Source: Fusobacterium sp. SYSU M8D902 (GTDB lineage Bacteria > Fusobacteriota > Fusobacteriia > Fusobacteriales > Fusobacteriaceae). Taken from it: DNA of 54,597 nucleotides. A program made the translations under genes and the position numbers. The DNA lies in contig NZ_JBEFNA010000013.1 in NCBI RefSeq assembly GCF_040199715.1, positions 1 to 54,597 of the forward strand. Reading direction: 5' to 3'. Positions within the stretch are counted from its first letter, which is position 1. Each line of letters opens with the position of its first letter. The notes under the pieces were generated by a model. That model saw only the letters and a list, made by a program, of their open reading frames with translations. It was not told the DNA's origin and did not search any database. Below are positions 17,827-26,455 of the stretch, in pieces.

Positions 17827-18648
17827 CTACTTCAAGATTCCTAAAGCTGATAAAGTGATACCTAAAGTAAATAATAGAATTAATAATCTATAAGTATTCC
17901 ATTTTTTCTTTTTAAGTAGATATAATACTAATCCTGTTATTGCTATTGGTAGTAAGCTTGGTAATATTTGATCTAAAACTTCTTGGAAACTTACTATTTT
18001 TTGAGTAGTTTGACCATTTATTGTCATTTCAGTAACATATTGTACTGCTAATTTTGCCTTAACAAATTTTGCTGCTAGTGCTGATATAACTGTTACTCCA
18101 ACTATATTAGCTGCTTCTGATACCTCTCCAATTTTATCACTTAAACTTTTTATTGCTTTAGTTCCTAATTTATATCCTAAGAATCCTAAGAATAATTTTA
18201 TCATAAGTGTTACAGATATCATTGCGAATAGGTATCCTAATGGAGCAAAACCAAGTCCACTAAGAGCAAGACCTGCAAATATTGTAGAAAATAGTGGTGC
18301 TAATCCAAACTGAGATATTGAATCTCCAATTCCTGATAATGGTCCCATTAGAGCCATTTTTATACTTCTAACGTTTGCTGCTGACTGACCATCTTGGTAC
18401 ATAGCAAGTTGTAAACTTGTTATGAAAGGTATTGTTTGTGGGTTTGTGTTATAAAATTCAAGGTTAGCTATTGCTACTTCTTTTAATTTTTCTTGGTCAT
18501 TCTTATATATTTTTTTAAGTCCAGGTAATATAATATTTAAATATCCTACACCTTGATACTCAGTATAGTTAAAAGCACTTTGTAAAAGGTGTGCTCTTAT
18601 TGTAGCTATTATATAATCTTTTTTAGTCAACATATTTTTAGATTCCAT
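17827..18648 (-). CDS. PTS mannose-family EIID component (second PTS operon)
   Basis: 273 aa from the ATG at 18648, 6 nt after a GAGGAGG-type site; the in-frame ATG at 18669 is too deep in EIIC. EIID signatures: HLLQSAFNYTEYQGVGYL near the N-terminus, SIKMALMGPLSGIGDSI in the middle and C-terminal hydrophobic segments. Membrane channel partner of EIIC. Overlaps EIIC by 11 nt in the same arrangement as the first PTS. Confidence 0.88.
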   Translation of the reverse strand: MESKNMLTKKDYIIATIRAHLLQSAFNYTEYQGVGYLNIILPGLKKIYKNDQEKLKEVAIANLEFYNTNPQTIPFITSLQLAMYQDGQSAANVRSIKMALMGPLSGIGDSISQFGLAPLFSTIFAGLALSGLGFAPLGYLFAMISVTLMIKLFLGFLGYKLGTKAIKSLSDKIGEVSEAANIVGVTVISALAAKFVKAKLAVQYVTEMTINGQTTQKIVSFQEVLDQILPSLLPIAITGLVLYLLKKKKWNTYRLLILLFTLGITLSALGILK

Positions 18649-19456
18649 CACTAAAGTCCTCCTCATCAATATTATCTGTTACTGGTTTTACATTTCTAGT
18701 TTCAGTTACTGCTACAGGTGCATTAGCTTTTCCATTATAAGCTATTAAAGCAAATATTGCTCCTACTAAAGCTACTGCCATTATTGGAAGATTTAAGTAA
18801 GCAATACATACATAACCTAATATTGCATAAGGAATTACTTCTTTCTTTAACATTACAGATAATATCATAGCAAATCCAATTGCTGGTATTAATCCTCCTG
18901 CTACTGAGAATCCATCTATTAACCATTTTGGTAAAGCATCAACAAATAATTTTAATGCTGGTAAGCTTAAAGAAGCTGTTACCCCAATTATAAATCCTAT
19001 TACTGCAAGTCCTAAAAAAGTAGAGTTAGCTATTAAAGCAAATTTCCCCCATTGACTCTTTTCTATAGCATTCTTTGCCCATTTTCCAGATCCAGCAAAT
19101 AGTGTATAAGTAGCTGTTGTAATAAATTGGAAAAGAATTGCAAATGGGAAAGATAATGCTAATGCTGATTCAGGTGTAATTCCTTGATCTTTAAGTGTTA
19201 TAGCCATTATAGTTCCAACTATTCCAGGTCCTACTGGGTTAGGTGGTACAGTTCCTCCAGGTCCAACTCCAAATCCCATAAATGCCAATTCAGATATAGC
19301 TCCAAATATAAGTGCAGTCTGTAAATCTCCTAAAACAATTCCTACAAAGAAAGCCATTACAATAGCTCTATTTGTATATATTCCAAGTAACATTCCTGAA
19401 TAACAGAAGGCTGTTACTAATCCAATTAATATCCCTTGTACCAATGTAATTTCCAT
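18638..19456 (-). CDS. PTS mannose-family EIIC component (second PTS operon)
   Basis: 272 aa, polytopic. Contains GAISELAFMGFGVGPGGTVPPN and GLIPAIGFAMIL, the EIIC-Man/AgaW motifs. Paralogue of the gene at 8201 with a different substrate-facing loop (VGPGGTVPPNP versus VGGAQPPN), in line with a different sugar. Lies 18 nt after EIIB and ends in SDGI within the EIID start region. Confidence 0.88.
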   Translation of the reverse strand: MEITLVQGILIGLVTAFCYSGMLLGIYTNRAIVMAFFVGIVLGDLQTALIFGAISELAFMGFGVGPGGTVPPNPVGPGIVGTIMAITLKDQGITPESALALSFPFAILFQFITTATYTLFAGSGKWAKNAIEKSQWGKFALIANSTFLGLAVIGFIIGVTASLSLPALKLFVDALPKWLIDGFSVAGGLIPAIGFAMILSVMLKKEVIPYAILGYVCIAYLNLPIMAVALVGAIFALIAYNGKANAPVAVTETRNVKPVTDNIDEEDFSDGI

Positions 19457-19474
19457 TACCTTAAACCCCCTTGA

Positions 19475-19975
19475 TTATTTACGAATAGCTTGTCTTAAAG
19501 TTTCTACTGTTTGCTCTCCATCAGTAGATACTGGAGAAACTTTAGTGTTTAATTTTACATTGTATTTGTCCTCTAAAGTTCTTAAAGCTTCTTTATCTTC
19601 TGCTCCTAAGTATATGAATTGAGATACTTTCTCTTTTCCTTCACCAGAGTGGATATTTCCAACATTTAACTCTTCCATTGGGAATCCTAAGTCACATAAT
19701 CTTCTAGCATCTTCTGGACTAGCTACGATTACAAATATAGTTTGGTGTGGAGCTGCTTTCCAGATTACTTTTGCAGTTCTTTCAACTGACCAGAATCTTG
19801 TTCCTATCTCTTTTGGTACAATTGAACTCATTAAAGTTTGTTGAATTTCATTTTCTGCTGCATCATCATTTGCAACGATTACTAGGTTTACTCCTAGGTT
19901 TTTGATCCATAATTGTCCTTGTCCGTGAATTAATCTCTCGTCAATTCTTACCATTTTAATATTAGGTTTGTTCAT
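19475..19975 (-). CDS. PTS mannose-family EIIB component (second PTS operon)
   Basis: 166 aa. KMVRIDERLIHGQGQLWI holds the phospho-His17. The GQ-GQLW sequence after the His differs from the usual GQVATAW of the first operon's EIIB. RBS TAGGAGG; 12 nt after the UGL gene. Part of the putative glycosaminoglycan-disaccharide PTS. Confidence 0.88.
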   Translation of the reverse strand: MNKPNIKMVRIDERLIHGQGQLWIKNLGVNLVIVANDDAAENEIQQTLMSSIVPKEIGTRFWSVERTAKVIWKAAPHQTIFVIVASPEDARRLCDLGFPMEELNVGNIHSGEGKEKVSQFIYLGAEDKEALRTLEDKYNVKLNTKVSPVSTDGEQTVETLRQAIRK

Positions 19976-19987
19976 AATAAATTCCTC

Positions 19988-21175
19988 CTACCAATACATT
20001 TTCCAATTCTTTTTAAATCTAACTAAAGCTTCTAAATAAAAATAATCTCCCCAAATGTTTCCTTCATTGACACCTTTTCCTGAATGCCAAGAGTAAACAC
20101 CTTCATTTATAAGAGCTTGTATTCCATCTGTTAAGTCATCAGTATAGTTATCAATTAAGCTTCCTAACATTGAATGTGCAGCATACTTATAAATAAGTTT
20201 ATACTTATTTGTTTCTGGTAAATACTTATCCATCAAATTCATTCCACACACTGCTATTGCTGTAGCTGATGAATCTTTTGATTGTCCAGAATTATCTCCA
20301 AATATTAAATCCCAGTAACTTACGAAGTCTTTTGGTAATCTATTTAAGAAATAGTTTGTAATAGCTTCAAATAACTCAATATTATCTTCATTTTCTACAT
20401 ATGAGTGGTTTAATGCTATTCCATATACTAACCAAGATTGACCTCTTGCCCAGCTTGAATCATCTGAATAACCTTGTCTTGTTTTTCCATGTGATGGAAG
20501 TCCTGTCTCTGGATCGAAGTAAAAAGTATGGAATGCTGATGCATCTTCACGAATTGCATTATTGATTGTAGATATATAGTGTTTCTTTGCAATCTCTTTA
20601 TATTTAGTATCATTAGTTACTTCAGTAGCCCAGTATAATAATGGGATATTTAATAGACAGTCAACTATTAAACGATAGTTATCTTTTGCTCCTAATTCTC
20701 CCCAAGCTTGGATAAATTGTCCTTTCTCTTGATAACGGCTAATTAGTTTATCTGCTGCTAAGATAGCTGCTTTTTTAGCTTTCTCGTTTCCAGTTAATTT
20801 GTATGCACTTACACAAGATATACTGTATAAGAACCCTAAGTCATGGTGTTCTACTTCTATGTTTTTCTCTATTCTATCTAAGAAAGACTCAACATTTTTT
20901 TCAGCTAAATTACGATATTTTACATCATTTGTAAGTTCATAACAAAGCCATAAAATTCCTGTCCAAAATCCATTAGTCCATTCTGTATTAGGCATTGGCT
21001 TATAAGCATTATTAAAAGTTGCAGGTGTTGGGAAAAGTTCTCCTAACTTAGCTATGTTTTTATCTACCTTACGTAGACACACATTGATTGCATCATTTAA
21101 TTTCTCTTCTGAAATAAGTCCGTTATTGATATAACGCTCACTTCCTAATAAAAGTTCATGGTTTATTTTTCTCAT
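19988..21175 (-). CDS. ugl: Unsaturated glucuronyl hydrolase (GH88)
   Basis: 395 aa starting at the ATG 5 nt after GAGG; an ATG 18 nt upstream would have no ribosome site. GH88 signatures: WTNGFWTGILWLCYE, VEHHDLGFLY with the first catalytic Asp (Asp112), LIVDCLLNIPLLYWA with the second (Asp172) and RGQSWLVYGIAL. Hydrates and removes the 4,5-unsaturated uronic acid from lyase-made disaccharides, freeing the amino sugar. First gene of the second PTS operon, with a promoter at 21239-21267 and a candidate operator at 21214. Confidence 0.92.
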   Translation of the reverse strand: MRKINHELLLGSERYINNGLISEEKLNDAINVCLRKVDKNIAKLGELFPTPATFNNAYKPMPNTEWTNGFWTGILWLCYELTNDVKYRNLAEKNVESFLDRIEKNIEVEHHDLGFLYSISCVSAYKLTGNEKAKKAAILAADKLISRYQEKGQFIQAWGELGAKDNYRLIVDCLLNIPLLYWATEVTNDTKYKEIAKKHYISTINNAIREDASAFHTFYFDPETGLPSHGKTRQGYSDDSSWARGQSWLVYGIALNHSYVENEDNIELFEAITNYFLNRLPKDFVSYWDLIFGDNSGQSKDSSATAIAVCGMNLMDKYLPETNKYKLIYKYAAHSMLGSLIDNYTDDLTDGIQALINEGVYSWHSGKGVNEGNIWGDYFYLEALVRFKKNWKMYW

Positions 21176-21213
21176 TTCTACCTCTTTCCACATTTAAAAA
21201 TTTGTTCTCAACT

Positions 21214-21224
21214 CAACACGTTAA
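21214..21224. promoter_or_regulatory. Shared glycosaminoglycan-region motif, copy 2
   Basis: CAACACGTTAA, close to the predicted transcription start of the ugl operon and matching the sites at 9623 and 23013. Confidence 0.55.
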
Positions 21225-21238
21225 TCGGTTATAACTTT

Positions 21239-21267
21239 ATATTATAACAATTTCATTTTAATGTCAA
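21239..21267 (-). promoter_or_regulatory. Promoter of the ugl-PTS operon
   Basis: On the minus strand: -35 TTGACA (21262-21267), spacer 17, -10 TAATAT (21239-21244). The shared motif is 14 bp downstream of the -10, a typical repressor position. Confidence 0.75.
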
Positions 21268-21283
21268 TATTTTTTTGAAAAAT

Positions 21284-21316
21284 AAAAAAAACAGTCCTTT
21301 TTAGAACTGTTTTTTC
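21284..21316 (-). terminator. Terminator after the GntR gene
   Basis: Minus strand AAAAAACAGT and ACTGTTTTTTT arms with a short loop, running into T. Confidence 0.8.
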
Positions 21317-21336
21317 AATTTTAAAACATAAATATT

Positions 21337-22074
21337 TTAGTATTCTGAAGCTATCTCTATCTCATAATAGTTAGGATGAATATAACTTTGCATATAAACT
21401 ATAGGCTCTTCATCTGAGTTATAAGTTATTTTTTCCAGGCAAATAAGAGATATATCCTCTCTCTTTTCTAGCTCATCATTTCCTTCAACCATTATTTTAA
21501 AAATATCTGAACTTCTATCTAAAGTTACATATCTAATTTTCATCTTAATAGGAAAATTCACAGTGTGTTCAGTTATATTTAACTCTTTTGATAAACTTGC
21601 ACCTTTATTTAATCTCTTTATTACATCAGCAGATAACTTATTGCTAAATATATATCTATCTTGAACTTTCCAAATAACTTCATTTACATAAGCTATCTGT
21701 CTAATATGAATAATTTTTTCTTTTCCTGTTCTACTTCCTAATTTCATACTTATCTCTTTATCAGTATAAGGAGAAGAAATTTTTGTCACTGTCTTTTCAG
21801 CAACTATCTGTGATACTTTATCTTTTGGAGTAAGTTCGCTAAATAGTACTTTTTTATGTAAAAGATGTCTTCTTACATACGTTCCCTTACCCTGTCTTCT
21901 TATTAATATTCCCTCATTAACTAAATCATTTAAAGCTTTTACAACTGTAGTATTACTAACTGAATACTTTTCTTTTAATTCACTCTCAGAGTAAATCTTT
22001 TCTCCAGCCTTAAATATCCCCTCATCTATTTTTTTTATAATCTCTCTTTTTATGATCTCATACTTAGGTAGCAT
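21337..22074 (-). CDS. GntR-family (HutC/UTRA) transcriptional regulator
   Basis: 245 aa. N-terminal winged-helix (about 1-70) with KIYSESELKEKYSVSNTTVVKALNDLVNEGILIRRQGKGTYV, seen as SVSNTTVVKALNDLVNEG, and a C-terminal UTRA ligand domain (about 90-240). RBS AGGAGGAGG. Follows the discoidin-like gene by 60 nt without a terminator and is probably co-transcribed with it. Best local candidate for the regulator of the PTS/UGL genes; the ligand is likely a phosphorylated sugar of the pathway (inference from family). Confidence 0.9.
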   Translation of the reverse strand: MLPKYEIIKREIIKKIDEGIFKAGEKIYSESELKEKYSVSNTTVVKALNDLVNEGILIRRQGKGTYVRRHLLHKKVLFSELTPKDKVSQIVAEKTVTKISSPYTDKEISMKLGSRTGKEKIIHIRQIAYVNEVIWKVQDRYIFSNKLSADVIKRLNKGASLSKELNITEHTVNFPIKMKIRYVTLDRSSDIFKIMVEGNDELEKREDISLICLEKITYNSDEEPIVYMQSYIHPNYYEIEIASEY

Positions 22075-22134
22075 ATACCTCCTCCTACTTAATTCTTCTA
22101 AAGTTATTATATAATACTTTTTTATAATTTAAAA

Positions 22135-22971
22135 CTACTTTAAATTATTTTTTCCATATACATCTAACTGTGTAAGTGCTGGAAATGGAGAAGGATCTGT
22201 ATCTTGAATCAACTCTTGGAATCTTACCCAAGTTATTAATTTCTTTTCAAATCTGAATTTTTGAGGTGTATGAATTTTATTTAAACTTATAACCTCTTTA
22301 CTTCCATCAGAAAATTCTAAAGTAGCCTGTGTCCAATAACTATCATGTGGAAAATCACATCTTATTGTTATATCTACTCTATCTATCTCTACTTCACGTC
22401 CAAAATCCAATGTTAAAGCAGCATCTAGCTGTTGATTTATACCCCAAGATGCATATGGATATGATCCGTGACTATTATTTGCATATACTCCATCTATTGC
22501 ATTACAAGCAAAAAATGTAGCTTCATTTCTTGTTTCTACATTTGCAAAGGCATATGGATAAGCACCGTTGTACTCATTTAAAGCGTGTGTATTTCTTGCT
22601 AAGTTTCTATATTGACTTATCTCGAAATCCTCAGCATATCTTACACTAATATAGTGTCTTTTTCCTGTAAATGCTGTGTCAACTCTAGCTTTTACACGAT
22701 TTTCAGCTATTGGAACTGTATATATCCATTCTGTCCCTTTTAAATAGATTAAATCTTCATTTAAGCTCTCATCTAAACGAACCATTAGATATTGGTTAGG
22801 TTCATCAACTACTATTTTAAAATAATCTCCCTCTTCATATATCAAATCTTGTGTTGAAAGATAAGTTATAGCCTCATCTGTTTTTGCCATAATAGTTGGA
22901 GCTTTTCCTGGTTTATTTTGTCCATTACGTATATTTCCATTTTTATTATGTAAAGAAATTGTTATTGCCAT
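22135..22971 (-). CDS. Cytosolic discoidin (F5/8 type C)-like protein of unassigned function
   Basis: 278 aa, no signal peptide and no membrane segment. An N-terminal beta-rich region (about 1-125) precedes a discoidin-like domain (about 130-275) with NAIDGVYANNSHG, YASWGINQQLDAALTLDFG, DFPHDSYWTQATLEFSDGS and WVRFQEL. Such domains normally bind glycans outside cells. I cannot assign a catalytic role. It is under a promoter containing the double operator 23013-23030 and is followed by the GntR gene, so it belongs to the glycosaminoglycan regulon. RBS AAGGGGG. Confidence 0.72.
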   Translation of the reverse strand: MAITISLHNKNGNIRNGQNKPGKAPTIMAKTDEAITYLSTQDLIYEEGDYFKIVVDEPNQYLMVRLDESLNEDLIYLKGTEWIYTVPIAENRVKARVDTAFTGKRHYISVRYAEDFEISQYRNLARNTHALNEYNGAYPYAFANVETRNEATFFACNAIDGVYANNSHGSYPYASWGINQQLDAALTLDFGREVEIDRVDITIRCDFPHDSYWTQATLEFSDGSKEVISLNKIHTPQKFRFEKKLITWVRFQELIQDTDPSPFPALTQLDVYGKNNLK

Positions 22972-23009
22972 ATATTGTCCCCCTTGTTTTTATTAATCTT
23001 ATCATCTTA

Positions 23010-23038
23010 ATTTTAACACGTTAACACGTTGTTTGCAA
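23010..23038 (-). promoter_or_regulatory. Promoter of the discoidin-like/GntR unit, filled by a double operator
   Basis: Minus strand -35 TTGCAA (23033-23038), spacer 17, -10 TAAAAT (23010-23015). TTAACACG-TTAACACG-TT (23013-23030) fills the spacer and touches the -10, so any protein bound there would block polymerase. Confidence 0.7.
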
Positions 23039-23075
23039 GTTGTTTAATAATTAATTTTTAACCTAAATATAAAAA

Positions 23076-23112
23076 CTACACCCTCTCTCAAATACTGAGT
23101 TTTAGGGTGTAG
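23076..23112 (-). terminator. Terminator of the kduI-kduD operon
   Basis: Minus strand CTACACCCT pairs with AGGGTGTAG; T5 follows. Confidence 0.87.
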
Positions 23113-23143
23113 CATAAAAGGGATTATTTAATTAGATTATAAA

Positions 23144-23917
23144 TTATCTTACTAACCAACCACCGTCAACAGCTAATATATGTCCATTTACATAGTCTGA
23201 AGCACGGCTTGCTAAGAATACTACTGTTCCCATTAAATCAAATGGATCTGCCCATCTATTTGCAGGAATTCTTCCTAATATCTCAGCATTTCTCTCTTTG
23301 TCAGCTCTAATTGGAGCTGTGTTAGCTGTTTTTATATATCCTGGAGCTATTGCATTTATTTGGATATTTTTACATGCTAATTCATTAGCAAAAGCTTTTG
23401 TAATTCCTGCTACAGCATGTTTACTAGCTGTGTATGGAGGTACAAATTTTCCACCTTGGAATGATAACATTGAAGCTATATTGATTATTTTTCCTGATCC
23501 TTGTGGTACCATAACTTTTGCAACTTCTTGGCTTAGGTGGTATACAGCATCAATATTTATTGCCATAACAGCATCCCAATCCTCTTCTTTGTACTCAAGT
23601 AATGGAGCTCTTCTAATAGTTCCTGCATTGTTTACTAATATATCTATTTTTCCATAAACAGATAAACACTCAGCTACTACTTTCTTAATGTCATCTTTTA
23701 ATGTTAAGTTAGCCTGAACAAAGTGAACTTTTCTTCCCTCTTTTTCAACTAACTCTCTTGTTTCTTGCCAATCTGTATCATAAGTTACAACTAATAAATC
23801 TGCACCAGCTTTTGCAAGAGCTACAACATAAGCTTGTCCTAACCCTGTATTTCCTCCAGTTACAATTGCAACTTTATCTTTTAATGAGAAAAAATCCATT
23901 GAAAAATTATTTAACAT
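23144..23917 (-). CDS. kduD: 2-dehydro-3-deoxy-D-gluconate / 2-deoxygluconate 3-dehydrogenase (SDR)
   Basis: 257 aa. Short-chain dehydrogenase: cofactor motif VTGGNTGLGQAY, NNAGT, a catalytic Ser followed by YTASKHA (Tyr-x-x-x-Lys) and APGYIKTANTAP typical of KduD. Reduces 3-deoxy-D-glycero-2,5-hexodiulosonate to KDG after KduI. RBS GGAGGTAATAG; 29 nt after kduI. Confidence 0.9.
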   Translation of the reverse strand: MLNNFSMDFFSLKDKVAIVTGGNTGLGQAYVVALAKAGADLLVVTYDTDWQETRELVEKEGRKVHFVQANLTLKDDIKKVVAECLSVYGKIDILVNNAGTIRRAPLLEYKEEDWDAVMAINIDAVYHLSQEVAKVMVPQGSGKIINIASMLSFQGGKFVPPYTASKHAVAGITKAFANELACKNIQINAIAPGYIKTANTAPIRADKERNAEILGRIPANRWADPFDLMGTVVFLASRASDYVNGHILAVDGGWLVR

Positions 23918-23946
23918 TATCTATTACCTCCAAAAATATTAATTGA

Positions 23947-24777
23947 CTATCTTAAATCTTCCATTGCTACGTGGTCCATATCAGTAAATGTTTGGTTTTC
24001 TCCAACCATTCCCCATATGAATGTATATCCACCTGTTCCTACACCACTATGAATTGACCAAGATGGAGAGATTACAGCCTCATCATTTTTCATAACTATG
24101 TGTCTAGTCTCAGTAGGCTCTCCCATTAAATGGAATACTCTTGTATCTTTTTCCATATCAAAATAGAAGTAAACTTCCATTCTTCTGTCATGTGTATGGC
24201 AAGGCATACTGTTCCATACTGATCCATCTTCTAATGCTGTCATTCCCATTACTAATTGACAAGTATCTAGTACATCTGGGTGAATATATTGGTTAATTGT
24301 TCTTTTGTTTGATGTTTCAATGCTTCCTAAGTGAACTTTTTTAGCATCAACTAATCCTATTTTCTTTGTAGGATATGCTTTGTGAGCTGGAGCTGAGTTC
24401 ATATAGAATTTAGGTGGATTTTGAGGATCTACTGCTTTAAATAATACCTCTTTTACTCCCATTCCAACATAGATAGCATCTTTGAATCCTAACTCATATT
24501 CAGTTCCATCTAGAGATATTACTCCTGCTCCTCCAACGTTTATTATTCCTAACTCTCTTCTCTCTAAGAAAAAGTTACTTCCTAACTCTTTACTTCCCTC
24601 TAATTTTAAAGTTTCTTGTGCTGGACAAGCTCCTCCAACAATTATTCTATCAAAGTGAGAATAAACTAATTTTATTTTATCTGCTAAAAATAAATCTTGA
24701 ATTAAATATTCCTCTCTTAGTCTATTTGTATCATATGCTTTTGCATCTTTATTATTTGAAGCATAACGTATTTCCAT
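23947..24777 (-). CDS. kduI: 5-dehydro-4-deoxy-D-glucuronate isomerase
   Basis: 276 aa beginning [20 protein letters not shown], the usual KduI start, preceded by AAGGAGAG; an ATG 21 nt upstream lies on that ribosome site. Cupin enzyme with the metal-binding stretch around [16 protein letters not shown]. Isomerises the open-chain form of the unsaturated uronate released by UGL. Operon with kduD; promoter and direct repeats are at 24814-24878. Confidence 0.94.
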   Translation of the reverse strand: MEIRYASNNKDAKAYDTNRLREEYLIQDLFLADKIKLVYSHFDRIIVGGACPAQETLKLEGSKELGSNFFLERRELGIINVGGAGVISLDGTEYELGFKDAIYVGMGVKEVLFKAVDPQNPPKFYMNSAPAHKAYPTKKIGLVDAKKVHLGSIETSNKRTINQYIHPDVLDTCQLVMGMTALEDGSVWNSMPCHTHDRRMEVYFYFDMEKDTRVFHLMGEPTETRHIVMKNDEAVISPSWSIHSGVGTGGYTFIWGMVGENQTFTDMDHVAMEDLR

Positions 24778-24813
24778 TGTTTCATCTCTCCTTTTCATTT
24801 AAATTTATATTTA

Positions 24814-24840
24814 TTCGTATTTACGTTCTAGTTCGTATTT
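24814..24840. repeat. Direct repeats in the kduI leader, candidate operator
   Basis: TTCGTATTT occurs at 24814-24822 and 24832-24840, 18 bp apart, just downstream of the predicted kduI start of transcription. May be the site of the divergent IclR regulator. Confidence 0.45.
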
Positions 24841-24849
24841 TAGTACATC

Positions 24850-24878
24850 TTAATAAAAAGATATCATATTTTTTTCAA
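24850..24878 (-). promoter_or_regulatory. Promoter of kduI-kduD
   Basis: Minus strand -35 TTGAAA (24873-24878), spacer 17, -10 TATTAA (24850-24855). Confidence 0.5.
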
Positions 24879-24931
24879 TAAGTAAAGCAAAATTTTATTT
24901 TTTTGAAATTATTGAAACAAGTTTATAAAGT

Positions 24932-24960
24932 TTGATTTTTTGAAAAATTTTTGTTATCAT
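24932..24960 (+). promoter_or_regulatory. Promoter of the IclR gene
   Basis: -35 TTGATT (24932-24937), spacer 17, -10 TATCAT (24955-24960). A short palindromic AAAC-AA-GTTT lies just upstream. Confidence 0.5.
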
Positions 24961-25003
24961 AAACATAGAATATGTAAAGAAATAAAAAAGGAAGTATTAA
25001 ATT

Positions 25004-25771
25004 ATGAGCTCACATAAACCAACAGAGAGAGTTATAAATATATTGAATATTGTTTCAAAAAATCCAAACAAACTAACTCTTTCAAATATATCAAAACAAT
25101 TGAATATACCTAAAAGTACACTATCACCAATTTTAAAAACACTAGTTGAATCAGAACTTTTAAATTTTGATATAGCTACTCAAACCTATGCTGTAGGTCT
25201 TGAAACTTTTCAAATTGGACAATCATACCTAAATAGCATCAATGGATTGGATATTGTAAAATCTCATATGAGAAGTATTGTAAATGAGTGTAATGAAACT
25301 TGCCAATTGGGAATTAACCATAGAAATGAAGTTCTATATCTCACTAAAGTTGAAAGTCGTCAACCTATCAAACTACTATCTTCTATTGGTAGAAATTTAC
25401 CTCTTTATTGCACTGGACTTGGAAGAGCTTTATTATTTGAATATTCAGAGGAAGATATTAGAGAGCTTTACTCTGAAGAATTAGATAAATTTACAGAATA
25501 TACCATCAATAATCTTGATGATATTGTCAATCTAGTAAATAGATGTAGAGAAGAGGATTATGCATATGAGAAACAAGAGATAACTACTGATGCTTGTTGT
25601 ATAGCTGTTCCCATAAGAATAAACAACAGTATTCAAGCGGCTCTTGGAGTTAGTTTTCCTGTGGTTAGGGCAACTGAGGAGCATATTAATGACATTATCT
25701 CCCTTTTAAAACTACACTCAAAAATGATCTCCCATGAATTAAGCAATCTAAATATAAATCACATATTATAA
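25004..25771 (+). CDS. IclR-family regulator, KdgR-like
   Basis: 255 aa. N-terminal winged helix (about 7-70; LNIPKSTLSPILKTLVESELL) and an IclR effector domain (about 85-250; CNETCQLGINHRNEVLYL, LPLYCTGLGRALL, AVPIRINNSIQAALGVSFP). KdgR proteins of this family respond to KDG; divergence from kduID makes the same role likely here. RBS AGGAAG. Monocistronic with a terminator. Confidence 0.85.
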   Translation: MSSHKPTERVINILNIVSKNPNKLTLSNISKQLNIPKSTLSPILKTLVESELLNFDIATQTYAVGLETFQIGQSYLNSINGLDIVKSHMRSIVNECNETCQLGINHRNEVLYLTKVESRQPIKLLSSIGRNLPLYCTGLGRALLFEYSEEDIRELYSEELDKFTEYTINNLDDIVNLVNRCREEDYAYEKQEITTDACCIAVPIRINNSIQAALGVSFPVVRATEEHINDIISLLKLHSKMISHELSNLNINHIL

Positions 25772-25791
25772 TATCTATGCTTAAAATCTTG

Positions 25792-25841
25792 AGAAAACTG
25801 TAAGAATTGTAGAGTCATAACAATTCTTAAGTTTTCTTATT
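25792..25841. terminator. Bidirectional terminator between IclR and HAD genes
   Basis: AGAAAACT-G-TAAGAATTGT pairs with ACAATTCTTA-A-GTTTTCT; T-rich ends on both strands. Confidence 0.85.
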
Positions 25842-25846
25842 TTCAG

Positions 25847-26455
25847 CTAGATTTTCATCTTTAAAACTCTTTCTAACTCCTCTTTCAGTTTGGATTTTTC
25901 AGTTAAGTGTATCGTCTCTATTCCCAATTCACTAGCTTTTTCAACATTGTTCAAGGTATCATCTATAAATAAAGTTTCTCTCTCTAACAAATCATATTTT
26001 TTCAAAAGAGTTCTATATATATCCTCTTCAGGTTTTAACAAGTTTACATCATAAGAGATTACTCCACCGTCAAAATATCTATCAAAATTGCACTTTTTAG
26101 CTATCTCTAAATATGCTTCTCTGTGAAAATTTGAAAGTATATACAACTTATAACCTTTTCTCTTTAAATTACTTAAAAGTTCTAAATTCTCCTCAATAGG
26201 GAACAAAACATCTTGTATACTATTATCAAATAGATGCTTTATACTCTCCCTCTCTTCAGGAAGTTTTTCTGAAAATATCTCCACTGCTCTATTATATTCT
26301 AGTATTCCTCTATCTAGATCTAACCACTCTTTACTTTTAAAAACAACTTCATTAAATTTAGTAAAATTCTCCTCTTTCACATTCCTAATAATAAATTTTT
26401 GAGGGTTATACTCTATCAACACATTTCCTAAATCAAATATAATATTTTTTATCAT
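25847..26455 (-). CDS. HAD-superfamily phosphatase, YihX-like
   Basis: 202 aa. HAD motif I DLGNVLIEYNP (nucleophile Asp8), motif II ILSNF, motif III Lys within NLLKPEEDIY and motif IV FIDDTLNNVEKA. YihX-type proteins dephosphorylate sugar phosphates such as glucose-1-phosphate. Overlaps the response-regulator stop by 4 nt (ATGA) and is the last gene of the ABC/two-component operon, so it may act on the imported compound. Confidence 0.83.
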   Translation of the reverse strand: MIKNIIFDLGNVLIEYNPQKFIIRNVKEENFTKFNEVVFKSKEWLDLDRGILEYNRAVEIFSEKLPEERESIKHLFDNSIQDVLFPIEENLELLSNLKRKGYKLYILSNFHREAYLEIAKKCNFDRYFDGGVISYDVNLLKPEEDIYRTLLKKYDLLERETLFIDDTLNNVEKASELGIETIHLTEKSKLKEELERVLKMKI

